Positions 22,717 through 35,094 of a stretch of 64,000 nt of DNA are shown piece after piece (position 1 is the first letter of the stretch; each line of letters starts with the position of its first letter). Made by a program: the position numbers and the translations under genes. This DNA comes from Beaufortia kweichowensis (lineage: Eukaryota; Chordata; Actinopteri; Cypriniformes; Gastromyzontidae), in the NCBI GenBank assembly GCA_019155185.1, contig CM032794.1:1093988-1157987 (forward strand). The letters are read 5' to 3'. The notes under the pieces are model-generated. The model saw only the letters and a program-made list of their open reading frames with translations, was not told the DNA's origin and searched no databases.

Positions 22717-25700
22717 ATGGCAACGGTTGTTGATGTGACAAATGAAGATACTGTGTTAGTGGCTATGGAGTCGACGGCTTGTGAACCTCATCATGCACCT
22801 TTACCAGAACTTTCAGGAGTTTCCTCCATCACATCACAGGTATTACTGTTACAAGTATTTGTGTTCCTTTATATCATCTCAAACAGCTTTAAGTATAAAG
22901 TTTGATATGTTGTGCGTTCAGAATGAGTCTGCTGAAGGTCCTGAACAGCAGCAACTTCGAGTGTACTTAAAAGTGCGCCCTTTTAGTGAAGATGAACTCA
23001 AAAGCAATGAAGATCAGGTATTGTCAAGCTCAATCTGATGTTATCAAACCCCTCGGTGTATGTGGGATTCACAACCACAGTTTTCTCCTCAGGGTTGTGT
23101 TGTGCTGGAGAACTCTGAGGTCATTTCTCTTCATGCTCCTAAAGGATCTGCTACCATGAAGAACAGTGAGAAAGGCATTGGCCAGCAGGTGTATAAATTC
23201 AGCTTCACTCGGGTAAGATGCCTTCATGAGTCCCAGAGAAATTCTGATCCAACACAACTGTGATGGCTTTCAATCCTCTTTCTGGTTTTCATTGTAGATC
23301 TTTGGATCCAAATGTACTCAGTCTGACTTCTTTGAAGGAACAATCAGTTCACAAGTGCAAGACTTTCTGAATGGCAAAAATGCCCTGGTGTTCAGTTATG
23401 GAGTGACCAATGCTGGTAAAACCTACACCATACAAGGTAACCGCAATCCTAGATGTCCAAGAAACTATGCAAACATCAACTATCAACATATATCTGCTCA
23501 AATTGTCTTTTATTTCCCAAGGATCTCAGAAGGAGCCTGGCATTTTGCCACGTGCATTGGAGGTTTTGTTCAAACACATCGCTGGCCGTCAGTACGAGGC
23601 CATGGATCTAAAGCCGTATCTGAGCGCGGATGTGCAGAAACTGGATTTAGAGCAACTCAAAGCAGAGAGAAATGCCAAGGCAGCACTCTTCTCTCTGCTC
23701 AAAGAGGTACATGATCAAAAATCATAGCCAACATTGTTTTACATGCCATGTTCAGTTCCAGTGTATTTTGTCTAAAGGATTTGAAATCATTATGTTTATG
23801 GGGACATCAGATGCCCATTTTTTCCACAAGTTTGTGTGACACTTTAGGGTCTTCATGAAGTGTCTGTAACATACACCACCAGTCAAAAGCTTATTCATTG
23901 TTTCCCCCACATTTTAAATCTCAAGTAAACCCATCAAAATCATGAAATAACACAATTGTAACTGTGGGAATTATGTTGTGACTAAAAGCATCTAAAATAA
24001 ATGAACACTATATCATATTTGATCATCTTCAAAAGTAGTCAAACTTTGTCTAGAATGTGTAAAATCATACTGTTGACATTTTATCGTCCAGCATCTTGAG
24101 GTCTCAACCTGAGAAGCTTTTTCATTTCTTTCTGTGCTGGACATTTATTGGCTGCTTTTTATGATTTACAAGTAATCCATTTCCAAAAAATATTTTTTTT
24201 TAAATAAAAATTATTTTTCTAATGAAAGAAAATGCAACAAAAGCTAAAAAAAGTTAATTTTATCCAATGTTTAAATCTTTGTCAGGAGCCTGAAGCCACC
24301 AGATCCAGCAGAAGTAGAAGCTCCACGTCCTCCTCGACTAACAGTCTGTCATTTTCTGGAGTCTCGTACGATCATACGGGTATAAACACCACTTGGTAAC
24401 TTGTGTAAAAGCTCATAAATGTGAAAATAAGGTTTAATCTTCCCGATATCTTCCAGTTGACAGTGCTGATGGTGCGGTTGATGAAGGCCATCTTTACTCT
24501 GTTTGGGTGTCGTTTTATGAGATCTACAACGAGCACGTGTATGATCTGCTTCAGCCGGCCCAAACCAGCAAAACCAAGAGACGTCCAGCGCTGCGGGTGT
24601 GTGAGGACAGCGCGGGGAGCTCATACGTCAGAGGTGAGGGTCAGAAAATAAAGATGCTTGTTTGCTGTACATGTTTATATCAATATCAGTGACGTTTGAG
24701 GATTTTCGTAGATCTGAGATGGGTCAATGTGCAGAATGCAGAGGAAGCCAGTAAGATTCTACGTGTGGGAAATAAGAACCGTAGTGCAGCGGCCACAAAG
24801 ATGAACCAGTCATCCAGCAGAAGGTTAAACATCCCTGTTTACCAGATGAATCTGTTATTTGTTCATTAATGCCTCTTTAAGAGAGTCTAAAGGAGTTTTG
24901 ATTTACTAATGATGGTGCTGCATTCTTTGGTTTCTTTACAGTCACAGTATCTTCACTATCAAACTGATTCGCATGGAAGGAAATGATGTTCAGGGACTGT
25001 CCGAGTAAGTGCCTTTTTATTAGCTCGTTTCTTATAGAGTAAATTGGTTGATTGGTTGACATTTTCTCTCTGTCAGTCTTTCACTGTGTGATTTGGCCGG
25101 ATCTGAAAGATGCAACAAAACAAAAACGTTTGGAGAGCGTCTGAAAGAAGCCGGTAACATTAATAATTCATTGCTCATCCTGGGGAAATGCATCGCAGCC
25201 CTTCGGAATAACCAAAACGATAGGTAGAAGCAAAAATAACTTTCAACTTTATGAAATTAAAGTTATGATGGTTATGTAACCACATATTTATCATGGATTT
25301 TATAGTACAGTAAAACTGGAAAAAACAACTACCAAAATAAAACCAATTCTGTAAAGGAAGTGCTTGTGTTTGTGTTGTATGCGATTAAAACACATTTCAT
25401 GTTCTAAACTAAACAGTGTTCGTGCGTGTTCCTGTTTTCCTCTAAGGACAAAAACCAATTACATCCCGTTTCGGGAGAGCAAACTCACCCGCCTCTTTCA
25501 GGGGATGTTTTGTGGACGTGGTCAAGCTTCTATGATTGTAAACATTAACCAGTGTGCCTCCACTTACGACGAGACGCTCCACGTCATGAAGTTTTCTGCT
25601 GTTGCCAAACAGGTTTGTGACGATGACAAAGTATTGCATGATACCATTATGATTTCATTTCCTTGGGTTTTGAGAACATAATGCCGTGTTTAGGTGTTAC

Positions 25701-27803
25701 AGGTGATCCCTCAGAGATCTGTGGAGTCTTTGGCACCTCGGCTAGTCGGTCGTGATGGAAAGCCATTGCTGAAGAATGGAGTGATTGATGACAAGGCAGT
25801 AGATGATTATCTGTCAGAGGAAGAGCTGCTGGACAGTGACGATGAGGCGGACATGTCGATATTACCACAAGAGGTGATGCTTTGAAACTTCTATGATGTT
25901 TCATGCCACTGGTTTCTGTGTGTAACGCTCTCTCCTCCTGCAGGAGTTGATGGGTTTGGTGGAGAGCTTGCGTGTCAAACTGCTGGCAGAACGCAGAAAG
26001 AACCTGTTGCAGGAAATTCAGATACGGAAGGAAATGGGAGATGCGATGATGCAACAGATCATGGAGGCAGAAGAGCTGCACAGGTGTGTGTTTGCAATAA
26101 ATCGATGTGACCGAATGTAAATGCAACGCTCTTACACATCGGTGCTCCTTTAAGTCGTCAGATGGTGGATCTGAAGGAGAGTTATGAAGAGAAGATGGAA
26201 AGCACCTTTGACATGTATAAAGAAGCTTTAAAAGAACATGCGTACCAGTGTGCCCTGGACAGGCTGGAGGAAGATTACATCCCCATCGAGGAATACAATG
26301 AAGAGCTGGAGAGAGTCAAGGCAAACACGCATCCCATACACAAAACACAAATGTTTCGATCATTAAGCAAAATGGTCGAGTTTTTGCTAAATCATCTTCT
26401 AGATTGAAAAAATCACTCTGAAAGTGACCTAATTTTATTCCTTGTATCTTTGTCATTATAGTTGTGATGGGAACTTTGCTATATTCTCTTTAATTTAATT
26501 ATTTTTTAAACTATAGTTATTGTCCCTGAAGTGTGAATGACCCTTTAAACAAAAATAAGACTTGCTGATGAGTTTAGAAAATTCTTAATTTGGATCGGTT
26601 TTCTTTTCCATTGGCAAAAGTGTTTTAGGGTTTCTGTAGAAGCAAGACAAAATCTTAATCTTGTTTTAAAGATGTAGAGATAACCGTTTTGGAAGACAAA
26701 ATGCAGGGAATGATAGATTTCTTTGCAGTGATTTTTATCTATCTTACAAAGTATTAATGAATTTTACCACATTTATTTCTGGAGTGGTTTATGAAGTTTA
26801 CAGCAAGCAATGAACCTGCTGCAGGTTTGTCACTACAGCAGCGGTTTTTATCAAGAGGTTTTGTTGGGTACAATGTGGGTTATTTTCTCAAACGAAGTGC
26901 TCTGAACCATAAATGTGTTGTAAAGGATTTGAACAATGTCTGTCCTTTGACCTGAGCCAGAAAACAACCACCTGAAACCATAACAACAACAACATGGTCA
27001 TTTGACAGTAAATGTTTTATTTTAGGAGCTGGAGAAGGTTGTGAGTGACCTGGAGGAGAAATGTAAACGTTCAGCTTCTGCATCCGCTCCAGCCGTCACA
27101 CATGAGAGCTCAACACAGACCCATCCACTGCCTGCCACGCATGACACTGGTATGACTGCTTTATCACCTGCTTTTATTATAAATGATGATGATTGTGTCT
27201 TTAATGTTTGATCCATCTGCTAACTGTGAAGAATTCAATTCAGAAAGATTCAAACTCCTGTACAAAGAAAAGTGCGCTGTGGAGAAAATGTGTGTCGACA
27301 AACAAGAGGTAAATTAAATGGTTTTTAAAAATAGTCTTTTATACTATAAATCAAAAGGTGAAACTTGTTTGTTTTGTAGCTGCTTGTGTCTCTCGAGCAG
27401 CGAATCAGCGAGTTAAATGAAACCCTGCAAGAAGCTGGTGAGAGTTACATGGAGAAACTTGCAGAAGTCCAAAATCTACAGAACAAACTCTCAACACAGG
27501 TACACACACACACACACACACACTGATGAAATCTGTCAACAAATTATAACAAATCTTATTTATTATGTACAGGAGCGTGAAATTGTACAGTTACAGAGTG
27601 ATGTCACAACCAAAGAGGCGGAGTTGAGCAGTTTGAGGGAGGAGCTTTCAAAGCTGAATGAATCTGCAGGACAGTCCCGTACCAGACGCGGTCTGCTGGT
27701 CAACATTAAAGAGTCAATGACCCCGCAGTCTACGGGCAATCTGTGTCGCACCATCAGAAAGTCTGTGAGAGCAACAACATCTCTCAGGAAGAAGCCCTGC
27801 TGA
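22717..27803 (+). CDS. Kinesin-6 family motor protein, KIF20A/KIF20B-like
   Basis: Plus-end microtubule motor of the cytokinesis-associated kinesin-6 class. Eighteen coding exons run from 22717-22839 to 27573-27803. All phases close and give about 819 residues. Motor domain at about 50-510: P-loop GVTNAGKT (the class has GVTNSGKT), IYNEHVYDLL, switch I NQSSSRSH, switch II DLAGSER, and ESKLTRLFQG. The long insert between P-loop and IYNEHVYD (residues about 165-255, Ser/Arg-rich) is the kinesin-6 signature. A coiled coil follows and the tail is basic (RKSVRATTSLRKK). Length is close to KIF20A (about 890) and far below KIF20B (about 1800). The segment DLKPYLS with QLKAERNAKAALF resembles KIF20B slightly more, so the subfamily is left open. 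The intron after 26320 appears to use a GC donor (AAG|GCAAAC). Poly(A) signal at 27879-27884. The gene is convergent with lyn. Confidence 0.93.
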
Positions 27804-27878
27804 CCGTGAAAGCACTGCTGTGTGTTTTATTGTCATCGTTTTAGGTATTTATTGCTGTTCTATGTTTATTTTGTGTGT

Positions 27879-27884
27879 AATAAA
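27879..27884 (+). terminator. Polyadenylation signal of the KIF20-like gene
   Basis: AATAAA lies 76 bases after the stop codon and is followed by a T-rich stretch. Only 466 bases separate this stop codon from the convergent lyn stop codon. Confidence 0.7.
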
Positions 27885-28269
27885 ATGATCCTAAACTCAT
27901 CAGCATCTCTTTGAATTTTTACTATAAGATGCTGCAATGGCTGCAATTTAATGAAAATGTCAAAGGTTCATCATACGATAGCTCGGATGTCAATATTTGG
28001 TCGTTTAAATACTCATGTGAGCTCTCATAACTGTTTGATGTTCTTTGTAGAGTCATCTCTTCTTCATTTGTTGGGTAGTATTGCTTCTGGTTTGGTATCT
28101 TAATTCACAGAAATCATGTTGCCTCTCAAAAACGATGATGATATTTTTCTGATGTCTGGATTCTATCAACAAAATCAAAACCGGTGATTCAATATATTGA
28201 TGATAAATGCATTCTTTTATAACGGTTCCATCTATAATGCTGGAATTGCATGTTTTGAGTTGTTGATGG

Positions 28270-31200
28270 TTATTGTTGTTGGTATTGTCCCTCTGTGGCG
28301 GTGTTAAAGTCCTCCAGAACGCTCTGCATGTACTCAAAGGTTGGCCGTTCCTCTGGTTTGGCCTTCCAGCATGACATCATAACATCATAAAGCTCTTTAG
28401 AACAGCGATCTGGACACTGCATGCGATATCCCCGCTGAACCCGGGCCATCACCTCGCTATTACTGAGACCTGGTGAAGAGAGAGAGAGACGAACATCTTT
28501 AGACTTCTCTTACATCTCTATCAATGGTCATTAAATACGTCTAGATTTTTTTCTTACTGCATGATTTGAGATAAACTGTATGATTTTGTGTGTGAAATTA
28601 TTTTTTTTAATATTCAGGGATGACCAACATCAATATGCTGATGCTTTCCTCAGCAGATATGAAAAATAACTATAGTATACTTTAGTATTTTCTGTAGTAA
28701 AATTCCTAGATACTATAGTGTTTTTGAAGCATACCTTAGTAAATACTAAAGTACACTGACCACACTATTCACTACAGTTTACTAATTCAACATAATTAAT
28801 ACTACAGAATACATGAACAAAGTGTAGTAATAACATTGATATATTATATTATCCTACAGTTTACCATAGTAAAGTTTTAAGTATACCACAGTATTACAGT
28901 TTACCAATTCACTATAGCTAATACTACAGATTACTATAGTATACAACAAAATGTAGTCATTTTGAAAATTTACTTCACTTCTGCTACAGTCTACTGTAGT
29001 TTACTATAGTAAATATTAAAGTATACTCCAGAATGTTTCACCAGGGGGCAGCACAGGTCGTGTCATGTGGCATCTCACATGCATTTCATAACAGATTTGT
29101 TGCTTATTTATTGAAGTTTTGAAGCTTTTCTGAAATCCCTCATGATGTTTTTCTGATCATTTTATACGTCACTTCTAATGTGATGATTCTTTTACAAGTG
29201 TGTTTGTTATTGTAGCTCAGTTAGTAATGTTGTGGGTTTGATTCCAATAGAAACACACATACTGATATTATTTACATTTTGGATGAAAGTAAGAAAAAGG
29301 TGAAATGAGTGAAATTCGCTTCACTTACCTGCGTAGGGAACTTTTCCGTAAGTGACAGTTTCATACATCAAGACGCCAAAAGACCACACGTCTGATTTAA
29401 CAGTGAACCTGCCGTAGTTAATGGCCTCGGGTGCTGTCCATTTGATAGGAAATTTAGCTCCTGAAAGACAAAAACAATGTCAAAGTTGTCTTACTGTGTG
29501 CTATTTAAAATGTGTGGTGATACTGGAATGATCTATATTTGTTTTATACAGAATGGTAAACCGTATATGTGAGTTTATACCCTCTCTGGCCGAGTACTCG
29601 TTGTCTTCTATGACTCTTGCTAAACCGAAGTCTGCGATTTTACACAGCAGATTTTCACTGACCAGAACATTAGCAGTCCGTAGATCTCTGTGGATGAAGT
29701 TCTTCTTTTCGAGATAGGCCATGCCTTCTGCTATCTACCACACACACACACACACACGCTTCATGCATCAGGTGTCTCATGTATACACTTTTCCTTCCTT
29801 CTGAGAAATATATAAATATCACATCTGTAGCAATGATATATTTAACAATACAATGTGACTGAATGGAACAGACCCTCGTGAGGATAAATCATGAAATATT
29901 TATGAGTTGTTCCTTTTTATTTGTCTTATTTTAAATACTTGTATATGATATGCAAAGCTTTTCACACATTGGTTTGTTTGTCTGAGCAACCAGATAACTT
30001 CTGGCTCAACCTGTGGTGCAAGTTTATAGTGGGATTAGTGTTTATCTGGACAGTGTGTGTGTTTGTGTGTCTTTACTTGGGTACAAAAGTCGATGAGTTT
30101 AGGAAACTGCACTTTTCTGCCGGCGGGACTCTTCAAGAAATCCAGCAGACTTCCTATAATCAGACAGACAGATGTAAGGATGTGTTCTAATAAATATGTA
30201 TTTTATAAATGATGTGATATTTGAAACATGAAACGAGTGTTTTGTCATGTGTGTACCGTTAGCCATATACTCTGTGATGATGAAGATAGGAGGAGTTTTG
30301 GTCACGACAGCATGAAGGCGAACGAGATGCTCGTGCTGGAGGTTTTTCATGAGATTTGCCTCCTGAAGAAAAGCCTCCACTGACATACTGCCAGGCTTTA
30401 GTGTTTTAACAGCTACTTTAGTTTTGTTCTTATAGTACGCTGAGACAGAGAGAGAGAGAGAGAGAGCGATAAATAAACACATTAAATGTAAGTTATAATA
30501 ACATTTAGACATGGCTTTTGTAATTACGCTCTTTTTTAAATAAAGAAGAACCGTTTTTGCCTGAATGGTTCCATAAAGAACCATCAACATCCAAAGAAAC
30601 TTTCTGTTATACAAAGGTTCTTTAGACTATAAAAAGAAAGCTTTTAGGAACCTTTGATTAAGAGTGTATACAGAAACCGGATGTGCCTTATATGAGCTGT
30701 TTTACATATATTTTAATAATATCTGATGTGTGGGTAATCTAGAACTCTCTGTAGAATAAAGACTTTCCACCAGAACTGTGATAAAAACATAGTTTTCAAG
30801 AAAAGCCACGTGTGTGAAACATGTTTTTAGGGTAAACAGGAAGTGGAATTCATGCATAAAGTATTTCAGAGTTTTTTTCTTCTGACTCATACGTGAATGA
30901 AACAAACATGAACAGCTGAATCTGTAATCAGTGAAATTTCTCTTGGGTCATTTTTAAACCTCTTCTGCAGAACACAAAAGAAGAGATTTTGAAGAATGTT
31001 GATAATGAAACAACATTGACCCTCATTGACTTCTATAATATAAACACAAAACCACTGAGACATTTCTCACAATATCTTCTTTTGTGTTACACTGAAGAAA
31101 GAGTCACATACAGGTTTTAAATGACATAAGGATGAATCATTGAGGACTAATCATTTTACAAACCAACACATGCTCACCCATCCAAACCTCCCCAAACTGT

Positions 31201-31730
31201 CCAGCACCAAGTCTGTTCACCATGCGAAGGTCACTTTTGCTGATTTCCCAGGCGTCCTGATCCCACGGTGTGGCGACTTGAGGCCTAACACAGACTTTAT
31301 CCAAACGTCTACAAAGGCCGTCAGAGGTCTCTGTACAGACATTCACATTCAAGAATACAACAACTACACTACAATACACTGTTGGTTTGCAGTGATTTAT
31401 ATTATGTGACCCCAAGAAGTATTTAGACATTTAAGCCATATGAAGAAAAAGTTTTGATATTATTCCAGTTTTGGCAGTATCCATTTCGGTGATATAAACG
31501 ACTTTAAGCTGAAGACTTACTCTGGTAGTGTGCGATGAGATGTGATATGCTTGTAAATGTGATTCTGGGAGAAATGTAGAATCCTCCTCTGTCAAGAGTG
31601 CGGATCTTATAATGCTTAATCACATCTAAACCATCAGCGTTCACATCTCTAACTGACATCGAGTAATTCCCTGAAACAAGCAGACAGGACAATTTCTGTT
31701 CATTACACAAAAACATCAATGACCTTCTCC

Positions 31731-31783
<53 letters not shown>

Positions 31784-32991
31784 AGTCACCTGTGGTTGTC
31801 TCGCTCTCTCGGATGAGGAAGGCTCCAGGTTTGTTGGCGGGGGCGAGCAGATGTCTCTCAGCATCCCTTCGGCTGATATTCTTAAAAAACCATCTGAAAT
31901 ATAACGTAGAGCATTGACAGTGAGTGTGGATGTGTGTTGTGATGTGTGTATGTAAGTGTGTGTGTCTGTATTCTTACTCATTTGCGTCAATGCTACCAGC
32001 TGACGTGACATAGTTTGAAGGTATAAGACCCTCATGTCCTGAAGACAGGGATTTCGCTGTCCACCAATCACCAACCCTAGTAATTTTATTACAATAAATA
32101 TATAATCTTTTTATTACGAATAATATTTTTGACATCAGGGCAACATATGTTCAAAATCAGTTTTAGTTGTATTGTTTATTCCCACAATTAAATAAATAAT
32201 AAATTATAAAACATTATGATTATGTAAAAGATTATGTCAAATAACGATCATTTTAAAATCCTTTTATTATTTGATATAATGTACATGATTTTAAAAATAT
32301 CCAAAGAAACTGTTTTCAAACTAAATGTTTTTGTTAAAACATTTTAATGAGGGCACATTTGAAGCTTCATTTCTTCTTACACAAAGACTCAAACAGGATA
32401 TAAAAAACTATGGGTTAAAATATAAGTAAATTTTAAGCTTCAGGCTATAAAACCTGTGATTTGTTAAAGCAATTTGAAAGAATCATTTGAAGTGTGAGAT
32501 GTGCTGTGGTAAGTGTGTTATACTCACGCCTTTAATATTTTGAGTCTCTCTCCTTTCGTAAAGCTCAGATCAGTATTTTTGACAGCATCATAAGAAAACA
32601 GGGCAATGACAGTCTGATCCTGTGCACTGCAAACTGAATTTACATATTCACATGACAGCACAAATGGAAAATTACTCACCACTAATGTTTGTGTTTTTGT
32701 GTTTGTGTAATGATGATGTATGATACCTTGCTCATTTTGTAATATTTGTCCAGGAAGCAATGATGCAGACCTCTAAAAATATTACAGCCCACATTGAGTC
32801 AAATGCAAATTCTTAATAAAATAAAGAGTAAATATGTACTGTATTTTAAAACAAAATTTGTTCAGCGGTTGAAAATACTATTTCACCTCTGATCTTGTTG
32901 GGTCTCTGCTGTACCGGTTAGTTTGAGGAGTCTTAGAATTACGCTTCCTCAAGACTTCATCATTCTTTTCTCTAGAGCTCACACAACCCAT
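28270..32991 (-). CDS. lyn: Src-family tyrosine kinase Lyn
   Basis: Membrane-anchored signalling kinase of haematopoietic cells. Twelve coding exons on the minus strand: 32887-32991, 32727-32772, 32528-32633, 31978-32076, 31790-31893, 31521-31670, 31178-31330, 30257-30439, 30077-30153, 29581-29734, 29329-29460 and 28270-28469. They total 502 residues (human 512). Order of parts: MGC start with Gly2 for myristoylation and Cys3 for palmitoylation; SH3 (about 57-108, ALFSYDA, WWTAKS, IPSNYV); SH2 (about 118-215, WFFKNI, FLIRESE); kinase (about 235-490) with GAGQFGEVW, the VAVKTL lysine, HRDLRTAN, DFG and the activation-loop DNEYSAREG. It ends TATEGQYQQQ with the regulatory C-tail tyrosine. SLLPGQ between the N-terminus and SH3, and DAWEIS before the kinase, point to Lyn rather than Hck or Lck. 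HRDLRTAN has Thr where most Src kinases have Ala. An acceptor just before the ATG implies a non-coding leader exon, perhaps ending at 33407. Confidence 0.97.
28655..29045. repeat. TACTATAGTAAA-type cyprinid repeat in the last lyn intron
   Basis: A run of imperfect units built on CTACAGTTTACTATAGTAAA and AATACTAAAGTATACT. The same family occurs at 54043-54265. It lies within the lyn intron 28470-29328. No coding potential. Confidence 0.6.
29211..29262 (+). repeat. tRNA-derived SINE head fragment
   Basis: Carries TGTAGCTCAGTTAGTA (A-box-like) and GTGGGTTTGATTCC (B-box-like) at tRNA spacing, the head of a tRNA-derived SINE. The cloverleaf is not complete, so it is not a tRNA gene. It is inside a lyn intron. 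Confidence 0.6.
30527..30668. mobile_element. MITE of the 'CACTCTTAAAAA' family, degenerate copy in a lyn intron
   Basis: Begins CGCTCTTTTTTAAATAAAGA and ends GATTAAGAGTGTA, with GAACCATCAACATCCAAAGA and ACAAAGGTTCTTTAGACTAT inside. This is the same arrangement as the element at 6290-6485. Non-autonomous. Confidence 0.55.
30945..31135 (+). repeat. Dispersed cyprinid repeat (family A copy) in a lyn intron
   Basis: Contains TTCTGCAGAACACAAAAGAA, CTCATTGACTTC and AACCACTGAGACATTTCTCA. It is the inverted counterpart of 2535-2674 and is related to 59255-59402. Confidence 0.6.
31733..31782. repeat. (GT)n microsatellite beside a lyn splice donor
   Basis: About 25 uninterrupted GT units on the plus strand. 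They begin 8 bases outside the donor site of the lyn SH2 exon (exon edge at 31790), so they lie inside the intron, CA-rich in the transcript. Confidence 0.9.
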
Positions 32992-32999
32992 AGCAGCTG

Positions 33000-34990
33000 A
33001 AGAGAGAGACAACAGACCGGGTCATGGAGACACAGGGGCAAGTTGTCACAAACTATACGCTCAACCCATCAAAAAAGATTAGGTTATGAATGAACATGTT
33101 GTGAAAATGCCGGCTTCTTTCAACCCATGGTAAGGTCAAATATCAATTCTAAAAACAGCACTGTACCTGACTATGAAAAATCATGATTTAAACTTAAACA
33201 AATGCTTTAAAAACTTTAAATCAGCAAATATTGACATCTGAACTATCAGTATGATGAAAACCTTAGATGAAAACTTTCTTTTTCATGCATGTTTCCATGA
33301 AATTGCCCATTTGTAATTAGTTTTAATATCACAGGTCAGACTAACGTCATTATTCATATCACTACCTTTTAGACTAATAACTGGACTAATAAAGTTAATG
33401 TCTTACCTATTTGAATAACAGACGCTGATGTAACTGGATGTTGACAGATATAATAGACTGTAACTAGATGACAGAACAAGGAACCTTAACTTTCATAGTT
33501 TAAGTTGCAGCCCATTTTTATTTGCATAAAGATGTGCAAAACATGTGAAACTGTGCGGTTTAACTGTTCCCATGATGCACAATATCAACCCTGTGCTTTA
33601 CATATTGACTACAGATAATAACACACACACACACATGTTGGGTTTTTCATTTTTTTGTGGGGACATTCCATAGACGTAATGACTTTTATACTGTGCAAAC
33701 TGTATATTCTATCCCCAAATATCATGACAAATATCATATGGGTTTAGGTTAAGTGAAAATCTGACCTATATTTGGTTGATCTGAACTATTGATAAATATT
33801 CAAGTGAATCCGACTTTTCTGCTGCTTAAATAGTTCCATTTAAAATGTAAATGCAGGTCATTTCTGTTCCAAATTAAACAATATGTTGATATAGACTTGC
33901 ATTAATTGTTTTTAATAATCTAGGTTAATTTACCCCTTTAAAATGTGACATTTATCAGGACATTTATTTAGTCCTGTAATTAAACAAATGTAAAATATTC
34001 AAATAAACAAGATTATAAAAAAATTAAATAAGTATGAAATGTGGTAAAATATTCATGTGATTTAATGTATGACGTTTACATTAGAATGCTCATATTTAAA
34101 ATCTAAATTATGCACATTTTTGTATGTATGGATGAACATGTATGAATGAACATTGCTGAAATATAAAGGGATGCACACAAGGATGAAACAGAAGTAGGTA
34201 GCAGCAATAGGAAGAAATGTATTCATCTGAATCTCTGCTGCCACCGTGTGGAATAAAAGGACTATGACAGGAAGAAATATTACCAATTCATTAAAAAGAG
34301 AAACAATGAACATGTTTAAAAAAAATATTGTTGATGAAAATATTGTTTTTTTTGTAAATATTGTTTTTTTATGATTTAAACACATAACAATAAGACATAT
34401 CAGCTGCCATTGATTGAAGACAAATCGGCACACGTTTCTTTGTTCTACAAATCTCCTTACAATCAAACATACACTTTTTAAATAACATGTCCTCAAAAAG
34501 AAAAACTACATAAACAAACTATCAAAAACAATAGTACATAAAAATTTACAATTGCTTAAAATAAAGCTGAAATGTGAAATTTATGAATGTGATAAACAAA
34601 AAATGTCCAAATACTAAAAAGGATACGAAAACACTGGCCAGATACTTTTGCATTTTTACCTCCAATTAGTACAATTGTATGTAAATGTTAAAAATTTAAT
34701 TATTCTGTTATGACAAAAAAACATAAAAAGCAGATAAACAGGGCTGGATTATCTTTTCGAGGAAGTTGGGCAGGGGCACGCAGAAGGTCACCTAACACTG
34801 TTACTTTAGTCAGCGCTTAGAAGGATGAGCCAATCACAGTCAACAGTTACTCACATGGGGATTCAACGTTCATAAGAAATCCATTCTAGTGTACAAATGT
34901 CTCATAAATAGAAAAACAATGCAGCTTTACATTAAGTGGCCCCTTGAGGTGTGAAATGTCTAATAGAAAGTGTTTTTATGTCCTAAGGCG
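33000..34990. other. lyn 5' leader region and intergenic DNA
   Basis: A minus-strand donor AATAG|GTAAGAC at 33407 may end the non-coding first exon of lyn. It also holds one dispersed-repeat copy (33168-33264) and a repeat at 33628-33730 (ACATTCCATAGACGTAATGA, shared with 57565-57795). The rest is AT-rich with no recognisable coding exon. Confidence 0.4.
33168..33264 (+). repeat. Dispersed repeat, copy 2 of 2
   Basis: Closely matches 6997-7112 in the same orientation: CTGACTATGAAAAATCATGA, AAACAAATGCTTTAAAAACT and ATTGACATCTGAACTATCAG. It lacks an internal block of about 18 bases. Confidence 0.7.
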
Positions 34991-35000
34991 CTACACTACA

Positions 35001-35093
35001 CAGACCAATCGACGTATGACATCAAGTACCGCGACAACGCGCAGTTTTCGATACGCTCTCGCGGTACTGTGATGTCATACGCCGATCAGTCTG
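35001..35093. repeat. Long near-perfect inverted repeat in a CpG-rich patch
   Basis: Arms 35001-35034 and 35059-35093, with a 24-base spacer. By eye the arms differ at about three substitutions and one indel. Each arm holds an ATF/CRE-like TGACATCA (or TGATGTCA) and a GGTACTG or AGTACCGCGA block. It is one of the few CpG-dense spots between lyn and rp1. It could be a palindromic element or part of a promoter. Confidence 0.7.
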
Positions 35094-35094
35094 C

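Noticed and set aside
29211..29262. A tRNA gene
   Set aside because: The A and B boxes are recognisable, but the acceptor and anticodon stems do not pair; it is a SINE head.
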